This document shows, one piece after another, positions 52,719 through 62,513 of a DNA stretch of 64,000 nucleotides (its first letter is position 1; each line of letters starts with the position of its first letter). Both the position numbers and the translations under genes were made by a program. This DNA is from Christensenellaceae bacterium (GTDB lineage Bacteria; Bacillota; Clostridia; Christensenellales; Aristaeellaceae). The DNA is taken from positions 1 through 64,000 of the forward strand of contig JAFLST010000008.1 in assembly GCA_022510815.1 (NCBI GenBank), written 5' to 3'. Below the pieces are notes generated by a model. That model had not been told where the DNA came from. It saw only the letters and a program-made list of their open reading frames with translations, and made no database searches.

Positions 52719-53972
52719 TTAATATCCGTATTCCCGGTCGATGACCAGCCCCGTCCGGGCGTCGATGGTCAGGAAGGATTGGTCGATGGCGGTTGTCATG
52801 CAGGTTTCGTACTGCCACGTCTTGGTGCGCTTGTCATAGCTGCCGCTGATGGCACGGCAGGTGAGCCGATTGCCGAAGAAGTCCCACACCGGCACGAGCA
52901 TGTATTCCCTCGGCGCGTTAGGCTTGAGCACCGGCATGTACCCAAAGGCCACCCGGTCGATGACCACGCGGTAGTCCTCCTGATGCTCGTTGTAGCCCTC
53001 GAAGGTGACCATCTTGAGGGGCAGGATGCTCCGGGCGACGTTGAGGATGCTCTCAAAGGGCAACAGCTCGGCGCTTTCCTCGATTACCTCGCCCACGGCG
53101 AAGGGGTTCAACAGCTCCACCTCCCGGATGCCTTCGTCCCCGATGGTCAGCGTCAGGCCTTCGGCGAGCATCCTCGGCATGTACTCGCCATCCACATAAT
53201 CCTTGTCCACGCTCCTGTCGTAGGGGTTCGTCAGTGGTTCGGCGACCGTCAGGGGGACGCCGTCCACCTCCCGACCGAAGATGAACTTGTACCCCGTGGG
53301 GATGAACAGGTCGTCATCCCAGTTGGCGGCCATCTCCTCCTCCGTATCGCCGAAGATGTACTGCAGGCCGGTGATCACGCCCTCCCGCGTCAGGCCATAC
53401 TCCGGGGCAACCCGCGCCGCAAGGTCGAGGGCCATCTGCCGGGCCTCCTCGCGGGTGTAGGCGCAGTTCTCCGGCAGCGTTCCGTAGGGGCGCAGGGCGA
53501 AATTGGTGCCATACTCGATCTTGACACCTTCGAGGCGGTACGAGATGAACCCGCCGAAGGGCTTGCCATGCCAGACATAGTTCGTCGTCCCGAAAACCCA
53601 CTTGCGCGTGTCCACATGGTACATGTCCCAGGCGTTGAAGAACTCGCCGGTGTAGTCGGTGTAGATCGTGCCGAAGTTCTTCTCGGTGTACCACTCGTAC
53701 CATACGTCCTTGATCTCTTCCAGCCCCAGCGCCCGGGCCATGGCGAGGGTCTGCTCCTCCGGGATACGGACGTGCGCGTAGTCGTAGGTGCTGACGGAGG
53801 TCACGTCCGGCATCTCCACATCCGCGTTGATGGTGATGGTCGTCACGCCTGTGCTGGTCGTGAAGGTCAGGTCAACATGGTCGGGCACGCTGAGGGTCGT
53901 TTTCAGGGATTCAGCGGAGGCTGGAGCCGCGAGGGTCAGCAGGGCCAGCGTCAGGCAGAGCAGTCGTTTCAT
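52719..53972 (-). CDS. secreted DUF6034-like protein, paralogue 3
   Basis: The 417-residue protein has a signal peptide cut near PASAES. It shares SLKTTLSVPDHV with the start of paralogue 4 (PLKTTLGVPDRV) and has INADVEMPDV, LLPFESILNVARSILPLKMV, GYMPV, PVWDFFG and LTIDARTGLVIDREYGY. Closest relative in the window is paralogue 4, 12 bases upstream, so the two look like a recent tandem duplication. No catalytic motif seen. Confidence 0.8.
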   Translation of the reverse strand: MKRLLCLTLALLTLAAPASAESLKTTLSVPDHVDLTFTTSTGVTTITINADVEMPDVTSVSTYDYAHVRIPEEQTLAMARALGLEEIKDVWYEWYTEKNFGTIYTDYTGEFFNAWDMYHVDTRKWVFGTTNYVWHGKPFGGFISYRLEGVKIEYGTNFALRPYGTLPENCAYTREEARQMALDLAARVAPEYGLTREGVITGLQYIFGDTEEEMAANWDDDLFIPTGYKFIFGREVDGVPLTVAEPLTNPYDRSVDKDYVDGEYMPRMLAEGLTLTIGDEGIREVELLNPFAVGEVIEESAELLPFESILNVARSILPLKMVTFEGYNEHQEDYRVVIDRVAFGYMPVLKPNAPREYMLVPVWDFFGNRLTCRAISGSYDKRTKTWQYETCMTTAIDQSFLTIDARTGLVIDREYGY

Positions 53973-53984
53973 TGTCGCGCCTCC

Positions 53985-55172
53985 TTAATAGCCGAGCGAG
54001 CGGTCGATGACCAGCCCCGTCCGCGCGTCGATGGTCAGGAAGGATTGATTGACCTCGTGAGTCATGGTGCGCTCGTGCTGCCAGCTGCTGGTCTCGTTTG
54101 ACCATGTGCCGGGAATCCATTGATTCCGAAGGTCGTTGCCGAAAAAGTCCCACACGGGCACGAGCAGGAATTCACCGATCGCATAGGGCTTCTGCACCCG
54201 CATGTAGCCGAAGGTGATGCGGTCGATCACCAGCCGGTATTCCTCCTCGCTGCGCTCCTTCGAGACCATCTTGAGCGGCAGGATGGACTGGGCGACGCTC
54301 ATGACGGTCTCGAAGGGCACAAGATCGGTCAGGCCGGACTCGACGACGTCCCCGATAGTGTGCGGCGAACGCATGAAAATGAGGGGAAAGCCGATGCTCG
54401 CCACGTCGATGGTCAGGCGCTCTTCGGTGCACCATGGGGCGTAGTTGTCCTCGTCGTGACCCGCGCCGAGCCACTCCGACGTGACCGTGACCGGGATGCC
54501 GTCCACTGTCTTGGAAAACACGAATCGGTGTCCCGTGGGGTAGTTGCCGCCAGCTTCCAGATTGCCGCCGATGACGATGCCCTCCAGATTGAGGGACAGA
54601 TCCGGGGCGATCTGCGCGGCGAGGTCGAGCGCCTTCTGGCGGGCTTCGTCCCGGCTGTACATGCAGCGCTCCGTCACCCAGCCGTCATAGGCAAACATCG
54701 GGTCATAGATGCTGAAATAATAGCTTTGACCGAAATCCTCGTAGTGGAAGTCACCGCCGTAGGGCTGGCCGCGCCAATAATCGTTTGAGACGATGAAGTC
54801 ATAGCGGCCGTTTCCGCCGTTGTCAAAGAAGCTGTCGCTGGTGAGCTCCCGGAAGATGGAGAACTTCGCCATCTGCGCCTCGTCATAGTGAGTGAAGTCA
54901 ATCTCCGTGATGCGCTTGAGCCCTAACTGCCGCGCGACGGTCAGGGCCTGCTCCGCGGTGATGGAGCTGGGGATGAACTCGTAGGTGTTCACGGACTCGA
55001 CGTCCGGCATCTCGACCGCCGCGTCAATGACGATGGTCGTCAGGCCGGTGGCGGTGGTGAACGCCGGCAGCGTGACGCGGTCCGGCACGCCGAGGGTCGT
55101 TTTCAGGGGTTCGGCATGGGCCGGGGCGGTCAGGGCCAGCAGGGCGGTTATCAGGCAAAGAAAGCGTTTCAT
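53985..55172 (-). CDS. secreted DUF6034-like protein, paralogue 4
   Basis: The 395-residue protein has a signal peptide (cut after PAHA). It has IDAAVEMPDV, LVPFETVMSVAQSILPLKMV, GYMRV, PVWDFFG and LTIDARTGLVIDRSLGY. First gene of the operon driven by the second repeat array; ATG 55172 has AAAGGAG 7 bases upstream. An earlier in-frame ATG lies within the -10 region and is rejected. Confidence 0.8.
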   Translation of the reverse strand: MKRFLCLITALLALTAPAHAEPLKTTLGVPDRVTLPAFTTATGLTTIVIDAAVEMPDVESVNTYEFIPSSITAEQALTVARQLGLKRITEIDFTHYDEAQMAKFSIFRELTSDSFFDNGGNGRYDFIVSNDYWRGQPYGGDFHYEDFGQSYYFSIYDPMFAYDGWVTERCMYSRDEARQKALDLAAQIAPDLSLNLEGIVIGGNLEAGGNYPTGHRFVFSKTVDGIPVTVTSEWLGAGHDEDNYAPWCTEERLTIDVASIGFPLIFMRSPHTIGDVVESGLTDLVPFETVMSVAQSILPLKMVSKERSEEEYRLVIDRITFGYMRVQKPYAIGEFLLVPVWDFFGNDLRNQWIPGTWSNETSSWQHERTMTHEVNQSFLTIDARTGLVIDRSLGY

Positions 55173-55197
55173 GGACAGGGCTCCTTTCTCTGATGCC

Positions 55198-55263
55198 ATC
55201 ATACCGCGATTCCCTGTTACAGTCATCATCGACTTGTAAGTAAGTTGTAATCGACTTGTAAAT
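55198..55263 (-). promoter_or_regulatory. paralogue 4 promoter with four 11-bp response-regulator repeats
   Basis: Plus-strand units CAGTCATCATC, GACTTGTAAGT, AAGTTGTAATC and GACTTGTAAAT fill 55220-55263. A TATGAT -10 (55198-55203, minus strand) lies 16 bases away, exactly as in the ABC operon promoter, although the 16-base spacers have unrelated sequences. Confidence 0.7.
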
Positions 55264-55268
55264 CCTGC

Positions 55269-56498
55269 TCAGTAGCCAAGCCAGCGGTCAATGACCTGCC
55301 CGGTGAGCGCGTCGACGGTCAGAATGGCGTTGCCCTGATAGTCCCACAGCGTGGCGCCGCGCTTGTTGTGGCCGAAGAAGTCCCACACCGGGGTCAGCAG
55401 ATAGCCGCCGCCGGGCTGGCGCACGGGCATGTAGCTCAGCTCGACGCGGTTGACGCTGGCACGCACGTCGCCGCTGCTCTCCTGATGCTGCATGGACAGG
55501 GGCGCCGTCTCGCGGAAGATACTCCAGACCTGCTCAAAGGGCAGCAGCTCGCAGTCTCCGGCGGTTTTCGCGCCGACGGTATAGGGCGACGACCAGTACA
55601 CATCGACGATCTCGCCCAGATCGTCGAGGGTGACGTAGATTTTTTCATATCCCGGAGGAGAGCCGGTGCTCTCGTAAGCGTTGAATTGGTTCGGAAAGCT
55701 GCTCGACCAGCCCACGGGGATGCCCTCGATCTCGCGGGTGTAGGCGAGCTGATAGGTCTTCGGGACGGTGGAGGGGATGTAGGGAGCCATCTCCTCCCAC
55801 GCGTCGGCATCGTTGATGAAGTCGCTCTCCGACCATGTCCAGCCGTCCACGCTGCCGACGCTCCGGCAGGTGAAGCCCGGGGCGATGACCGCGATGAGCG
55901 CGTCCGCCTTTGCGATGGCCTCCGCTTGGGTCAGGGCATGGCCGGGCAGGTCGCCGCCGGGAATGTCACGGACGAAGCCGTTGGCGTCGCCGTAGAACAC
56001 GCCGACACGGTTGTTGCTGACCTGCGCGTCGACGTAGAAATAGACCTGCTGCTGGTCGTGAAGCCAGTAGAAGGACCGACTTTTCAGCGCCCGGCCGTTC
56101 ACGCGGTCGGACTCGAAGGTCAGCCCGGCGGCGGTTACCCCCTGCACCGGCAGGCGCGACAGGGTGTAGTCCCCCGGGACAAGCTCCGGCCAGATGTCCT
56201 TGCCGCCGTCGACATAGCTGAAGGTCACGTTCTGCTCGATGGTCGCGTCCGGGGACAGCAGGCGGGCGATCTCGAAGACCTTCTCCGCCGGGATGTAGGT
56301 GCTGGATACCTCCCACAGCGGCACGGCGGATACGTCGGGCACGATCACGTCCGCGTCGACGGTGATGACCGTTTTGCCTGTCCGGGAGGTCAGCGTGTCG
56401 GCAATGTGCTCCGGGGCTCCGGTGCGTCCGCGCAGGTTTTCCGCCAAGGCAGCCGCGGGGAGGAGAAGAATCAGCAGCAGACAGAGAAATCGCTTCAT
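55269..56498 (-). CDS. secreted DUF6034-like protein, paralogue 5
   Basis: The 409-residue protein has a signal peptide (cut after AALA). It starts ENLRGRTGAPEHI, closest to paralogue 1 (TIREQTGAPQRA). It has DADVIVPDV, LLPFEQVWSIFRETAPL, SYMPV, PVWDFFG and LTVDALTGQVIDRWLGY. AAAGGAG precedes ATG 56498. No clear repeat array is found at the right distance upstream, only one half-conserved unit near 56596, so its control may differ. Confidence 0.8.
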   Translation of the reverse strand: MKRFLCLLLILLLPAAALAENLRGRTGAPEHIADTLTSRTGKTVITVDADVIVPDVSAVPLWEVSSTYIPAEKVFEIARLLSPDATIEQNVTFSYVDGGKDIWPELVPGDYTLSRLPVQGVTAAGLTFESDRVNGRALKSRSFYWLHDQQQVYFYVDAQVSNNRVGVFYGDANGFVRDIPGGDLPGHALTQAEAIAKADALIAVIAPGFTCRSVGSVDGWTWSESDFINDADAWEEMAPYIPSTVPKTYQLAYTREIEGIPVGWSSSFPNQFNAYESTGSPPGYEKIYVTLDDLGEIVDVYWSSPYTVGAKTAGDCELLPFEQVWSIFRETAPLSMQHQESSGDVRASVNRVELSYMPVRQPGGGYLLTPVWDFFGHNKRGATLWDYQGNAILTVDALTGQVIDRWLGY

Positions 56499-56613
56499 AG
56501 CGAGGCTCCTTTCATGGCACGCCGGTGAGAAGTTTCGCGCGCCCTACACTGGTAAGACGAAAAAAACGGCGGCGCATTTACGCTCCGGACGTTGACGCCT
56601 GTAAATTCCCGCA

Positions 56614-56640
56614 TGCAAAAAGAGCGCCATAAGCGCTCTT
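56614..56640 (-). terminator. terminator of the two-component operon
   Basis: On the minus strand AAGAGCGC / GCGCTCTT with a 5-base loop, followed by TTTTTG; 7 bases after the small membrane protein stop. Confidence 0.8.
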
Positions 56641-56647
56641 CGCATCA

Positions 56648-56827
56648 TCATCCGATATAATTGCCGTTTTCGTCAACCTCCGGGGTCAGGACCGGCGTGC
56701 AGGTCTCGATCACCGGGCCGTGCATCTCCTGCCGGGCGAGGCTGCCAGCCAACATCGGCAGACCGGCAAGGGCGGCGATCATCAGCAGCGTGACCGCCAG
56801 CACCAGCAAAGCGCTGCGCTTATTCAT
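56648..56827 (-). CDS. 59-residue single-span membrane protein coupled to the sensor kinase
   Basis: A short gene missed by length cut-offs. ATG 56827 follows GGAGGG at a good distance and overlaps the kinase stop by 8 bases, the same overlap size as in the ABC operon. The protein has a short basic start (MNKRS), one hydrophobic helix (residues about 6-27) and an outside tail of about 30 residues with one Cys, ending EVDENGNYIG. The overlap and the terminator just behind it mark it as the third gene of the response regulator-kinase operon. A modulator of the kinase is a reasonable guess. Confidence 0.75.
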   Translation of the reverse strand: MNKRSALLVLAVTLLMIAALAGLPMLAGSLARQEMHGPVIETCTPVLTPEVDENGNYIG

Positions 56828-58226
56828 CGCGATCCCTCCATGTCATGGTGATGGCTGTGCCACGGCCCAGCTCGCTGCGGATGTTCAGCTCCCCGCCGTG
56901 AGCCTGCGCGATCATCCGGCAGAGGGACAGCCCCAACCCTGCGCCGCCCAGCTTTCTGCTCCGGGCCTTGTCGACGCGGTAGAAGGGCTCCGTGACCAGC
57001 GGAATCTGCTCCGCCGGGATGCCGCTGCCCTCGTCGGCGACGGTGAGGCGGCAGGGCGCGACGGTCAGGGCGATCGTGCTGCCTGCGGGGCTGGCCTTGG
57101 CGGCGTTGTCGATCAAGTTGGTGAGCAGGCTCGTCAGCAGGTCGGCGTCGCCGCGCAGGGTCTGGCCCTCCAGCCGGACGGACAGCGCCACGCCGCGGGA
57201 TTCCAGCAGGGGCCGCGTCGCCTTCTCGACCGTCTCCGCCAAATGGGCCGCGTCGATCGTCTGCCAGACCAGCACCGGGCAGTCGGTCATGGCGATGAGC
57301 TGCATCATCTTCTGGGACAGCCGCTCGGTGCGCAGGGCGGCTTCATGGATTTCATGGGCGGCTTCCATGCGGGCCTCTTCGGACAGGGGCATGGTCAGCA
57401 GGCTGTCTGAGAAGCCGATGATGGCCGTCATGGGCGTTTTCATCTCATGGGTCAGCGCGCCCAGCAGCAACTCCCGGCGTTGAGCGGTGTCCTCAAGGTC
57501 GAGAATCTTCTGCTCGACGGTCTCCGCCATGTGGTCGAAGGCCCGGGACAGCTCGCCCACCTCGTCGCATGTCTTGATGCCCGAGCGCAGAGCATACTGT
57601 CCGCCGGCGATCTTCTCCGACACCGCGCCCAGCTGCCGCAGGGGTTTCAGCGTCCCGCGGATCATCACCGGGAGCACCGCGCCGCTGACCAGCAGGCAGA
57701 TGAGCAGCGCCGCCTGCGCCATGCGGGTGAGGCTGCCGATCTGCGCGAAGACCCCGCCGATGTCCTGCAGGGCGTAGACAGTCACCGGCAGCTCAAGTAC
57801 GGTGATATTCCGAGCTGACAGCAGAAGCTGTCTGCCGTCCTGCTCGAAGATCATGCTGGCGGAGACGTCCTCGGGGGTGATGGGCATCAGCGCGAGGGTG
57901 TCGATATGGGAGATGCTGTACAGGCTTTCGCCGTCAATCACCAGCGCGTAGGCGTTGTCCGAGTCCTGCAGCAGATGCGCGAAGGTGGAAAAGGTGTACT
58001 GCACCAGCGCGCGCCGGGTGGTCACATCCGCGGAGACGTTGACGCCGCTGGTGGTGTTCAGGGTGGCAAGATGCTCGCAGAAGGACGACGCGTCCCGCAG
58101 GCCGCTCTCCCGGGCGTCGCTCAGGAGACGGCTGGTCTGCAGCGCCACGAAAAAGTACAGGCACGCGCTGGCTGACAGGAGGATAATCAGCATCGCTAAC
58201 AGGGTCTGCTTGAGCCATAGCTTCAT
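56820..58226 (-). CDS. sensor histidine kinase
   Basis: The 468-residue protein has two membrane helices (about 8-28 and 170-192) framing an extracellular domain of about 140 residues, a HAMP segment, HisKA with H260 in LTHEMKTPMT, and HATPase with N-box NLIDNAAKAS, GSGIP and GAGLGLSLC. Orthodox EnvZ/PhoR-type kinase. Start ATG 58226 overlaps the regulator stop (ATGA). The signal is unknown; target promoters suggest envelope or peptide stress. Confidence 0.92.
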   Translation of the reverse strand: MKLWLKQTLLAMLIILLSASACLYFFVALQTSRLLSDARESGLRDASSFCEHLATLNTTSGVNVSADVTTRRALVQYTFSTFAHLLQDSDNAYALVIDGESLYSISHIDTLALMPITPEDVSASMIFEQDGRQLLLSARNITVLELPVTVYALQDIGGVFAQIGSLTRMAQAALLICLLVSGAVLPVMIRGTLKPLRQLGAVSEKIAGGQYALRSGIKTCDEVGELSRAFDHMAETVEQKILDLEDTAQRRELLLGALTHEMKTPMTAIIGFSDSLLTMPLSEEARMEAAHEIHEAALRTERLSQKMMQLIAMTDCPVLVWQTIDAAHLAETVEKATRPLLESRGVALSVRLEGQTLRGDADLLTSLLTNLIDNAAKASPAGSTIALTVAPCRLTVADEGSGIPAEQIPLVTEPFYRVDKARSRKLGGAGLGLSLCRMIAQAHGGELNIRSELGRGTAITMTWRDRDE

Positions 58227-58885
58227 GCGCCGCCCTCCAGCCGGTAGCCGATCTTGTACACGGTGGCGATGCGATCCGTCCAGCCGAGCTTCTTGCGCAG
58301 GGACGCCACATGCACGTCTACGGTGCGCGTCTCGCCGACGAACTGATCGCCCCACACCTGCCGCAGCAGGGCCTCCCGCGTGAGCACCATGCCCGGATGC
58401 CGGATGAAGCACCGCAATAGCTCAAACTCCATGGGCTTGAGCGGGATTGGCTCTCCGGCCTTGGTCACCGTGCGGCTGTCCGGCTCCATGCGCACATCCT
58501 CGAAGACGATCTCCTGCGCGGGGCGCTCCGACCGGGCAAGCACCTTCTCCATGCGCACGAGCAGCTCCATGATGTCGAAGGGCTTGACGAGGTAGTCCTC
58601 CGCGCCGAGCCGCAGCCCCTGCACCCGGCTGGGTACGTCCGCCTTGGCTGACACGAAGATGACGGGAATCTGCCTGCGCTTCATGTGCGGCAGCAGCTCG
58701 AAGCCGTCCAGCTCCGGCAGCATAATGTCGCACAGCGCCAGATCGAAGGCCTGCTCCTCCAGCCGGTTGAGAGCCTGCCGTCCGTCCATCGCGCAGGCGG
58801 TTTCGTAGCCCGCGACGGTCAGGTTGGTCTCGATCAGGCGGGAGATGGCGGGATCGTCCTCGACGATCAGAATGCGGTAGGGCAT
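58223..58885 (-). CDS. OmpR/PhoB-family response regulator
   Basis: The 220-residue receiver has D10, D11, phospho-acceptor D53, S79 and K101. The winged-helix output domain (about 125-218) ends with RTVDVHVASLRKKLG and TVYKIGYRL. Such regulators bind direct repeats of about 11 bp as head-to-tail dimers, which fits the arrays at 51402, 55220 and 58927. ATG 58885; the upstream open frame crosses the promoter and is not coding. Confidence 0.95.
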   Translation of the reverse strand: MPYRILIVEDDPAISRLIETNLTVAGYETACAMDGRQALNRLEEQAFDLALCDIMLPELDGFELLPHMKRRQIPVIFVSAKADVPSRVQGLRLGAEDYLVKPFDIMELLVRMEKVLARSERPAQEIVFEDVRMEPDSRTVTKAGEPIPLKPMEFELLRCFIRHPGMVLTREALLRQVWGDQFVGETRTVDVHVASLRKKLGWTDRIATVYKIGYRLEGGA

Positions 58886-58903
58886 GACGTTCACCTCACT
58901 GGC

Positions 58904-58948
58904 ATTATAGCACATCTTCTGGCAGTATGGTGTAAATGAGTTGTAAAT
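58904..58948 (-). promoter_or_regulatory. two-component operon promoter with two 11-bp repeats
   Basis: A perfect TATAAT (58904-58909, minus strand) and, 17 bases away, two plus-strand units ATGGTGTAAAT and GAGTTGTAAAT (58927-58948). Suggests autoregulation with a weaker site and higher basal activity. Confidence 0.6.
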
Positions 58949-58961
58949 GTCTGCGAAACGC

Positions 58962-58990
58962 GAAAACAGCCCCGTCTGTGCAGACAGGGC
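58962..58990 (-). terminator. cotF terminator
   Basis: On the minus strand GCCCTGTCTG / CAGACGGGGC (one mismatch) followed by TGTTTTCG. Confidence 0.6.
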
Positions 58991-59006
58991 CGTTCGTTCA
59001 TATGGC

Positions 59007-59540
59007 TCAGGCGTTGTACATGCCGTGGCGCGCCATGTAGGCGTAGAGCTGTTCGCCGTGCTTCTGCTCAGCGGACTGGATGCCGTTGAGAATCTGCCGC
59101 GCCTGCGGGGAGGCAAACTCGAAGATGCTCGTGTTGTAGGAGCTGCTGACGTATTTTTCATCGGCAAGCAAATCCTTGCAGAGGTAGGCGTCCTGCTGCA
59201 TCTCGGGGGTCAGGGGCTGGGTGCGCTGGCCGGGGTCGGGAACGCGCTGCTGACCCGGCTGGCACTGGCAGCCCTGCTGCTGGTTCTGGGCACCCTGCTG
59301 CTGCCCTTGCTGCTGACCCTGCTGTTGCTGCTGGCCCTGCTGCTGGGGCATCTGACCGTTCAGCATGTCGGTGAGGGTCTTGAGGTGCCCCACCTCCGTC
59401 TCGCCGATGCTGGTGAACAGGTTCTTGAGTTCCGGGTCATGGGCGCGCTGGGCGTACTCGTTGTACTTTTCCACGCAGAGCTGTTCCTGACCCTTCAGGT
59501 CCTGAAGGAGCGACGCTTCTTTTTGCGTCCACTGTACCAT
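59007..59540 (-). CDS. CotF-family spore coat protein with Gln-rich insert
   Basis: In this 177-residue protein, the N-terminal (KEASLLQDLKGQEQLCVEKY) and C-terminal (DLLADEKYVSSSYNTSIFEF, ILNGIQSAEQKHGEQLYAYM) helices match the CotF/ferritin-like coat family. They are separated by an insert of about 45 residues made of QQ, QQG and QG runs plus a CQC motif. ATG 59540 has GAGGTG upstream. Role in the spore coat is inferred from the family. Confidence 0.85.
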   Translation of the reverse strand: MVQWTQKEASLLQDLKGQEQLCVEKYNEYAQRAHDPELKNLFTSIGETEVGHLKTLTDMLNGQMPQQQGQQQQQGQQQGQQQGAQNQQQGCQCQPGQQRVPDPGQRTQPLTPEMQQDAYLCKDLLADEKYVSSSYNTSIFEFASPQARQILNGIQSAEQKHGEQLYAYMARHGMYNA

Positions 59541-59642
59541 GATCATCACCTCAACAGGCAGGATGCGCCGGAAGCGGAAAAATTATGCAGGGGATTCCGA
59601 GTTTTCCGCGGTTGTGGTATACTGGAAGCGAGGTGAACCGCC

Positions 59643-60371
59643 GTGCGCCAGACCGAGAACACCGCCATTGTGCTCCGATATGCCAACTACCGGGACAACG
59701 ACCGCATGCTGACCCTGCTCAGCCCGACCAGAGGGCGCGTCGAGGCGCTGTCCCGCGGGTGCCGCAGGCCCCGGTCGTCGCTGCTCAATGCCAGCGAGCT
59801 GTTTGCGCTGGGAGAATACGAGCTGTACGAGCGGGGCAATCACCTGACCGTGGTCTCCGCGACGCTGACGGAGACCTTCTATCCCCTGCGGCAGGACTTT
59901 GACCGGCTGGCCTGCGGGACATATCTGCTAGGGCTGTGCGAGGCGGCGGCGCAGCCCGGAGAGCCCGCGCGGGAGCTGTTCATGCTGCTGCTTCATACGC
60001 TGTCGCGCCTGACCTTTTCCGATCAGGAGTGGAAGCCGCTGCTGGCGGGATTCCTGCTGCATTACGCGGCCTGCGAGGGCTTCAAGCCCCGGCTGGAGCA
60101 CTGCGTGACCTGCGGACGGCGGCTGGACGGGGAGGAACAGGTCTATTTCGATCAGGTGGAGGGCGGCCTGTGCTGTCACGGATGCCGTGTGCCCGGACAG
60201 ACCGCCGTGGCGGCGGCGCAGGCGAAATGGATGCGGAAGATGCTGCAGACCGGCTCCTCCGGCTGGGTCAACGAGCCCGACTGCTATGCGCCCTATACGC
60301 TGCTGCGGGGCTTTGTTGAGGCGCGGCTGGACAAGCCTGTCCGATCCGCGGCGATGCTGCCCCGGGAATAG
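59643..60371 (+). CDS. recO: DNA repair protein RecO
   Basis: The 242-residue protein has an N-terminal OB fold (TAIVLRYANYRDNDRMLTLL and TRGRVEALSRGCRRPRSS). A helical part and a C-terminal zinc site with CVTC and CCHGC pairs follow. RecO loads RecA on SSB-covered DNA with RecR and RecF. The start is GTG 59643 after GAGGTGAA. TATACT at 59618 is a likely -10. Confidence 0.92.
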   Translation: MRQTENTAIVLRYANYRDNDRMLTLLSPTRGRVEALSRGCRRPRSSLLNASELFALGEYELYERGNHLTVVSATLTETFYPLRQDFDRLACGTYLLGLCEAAAQPGEPARELFMLLLHTLSRLTFSDQEWKPLLAGFLLHYAACEGFKPRLEHCVTCGRRLDGEEQVYFDQVEGGLCCHGCRVPGQTAVAAAQAKWMRKMLQTGSSGWVNEPDCYAPYTLLRGFVEARLDKPVRSAAMLPRE

Positions 60372-60428
60372 GCGCCGTCATGATAATAATAATGTAGGAA
60401 AAGGCTTTTCTTTTGGCGCGAAAAGTGC

Positions 60429-60434
60429 TATAAT
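60429..60434 (+). promoter_or_regulatory. gyrB -10 box
   Basis: Perfect TATAAT; the -35 region (TTTTCT, 17 bases up) is weak. It leaves a leader of about 85 bases. Confidence 0.5.
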
Positions 60435-60478
60435 AGATCTGTATGCGCGGCTGTATTTGCGTGCTGCGCAGGCATTGA

Positions 60479-62494
<2,016 letters not shown>

Positions 62495-62513
62495 TACATA
62501 TGGGAGATAAGGC

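Noticed and set aside
56499-56613. A third full 11-bp repeat array before paralogue 5
   Set aside because: Only one unit-like sequence near 56596 and no -10 box at the expected distance.
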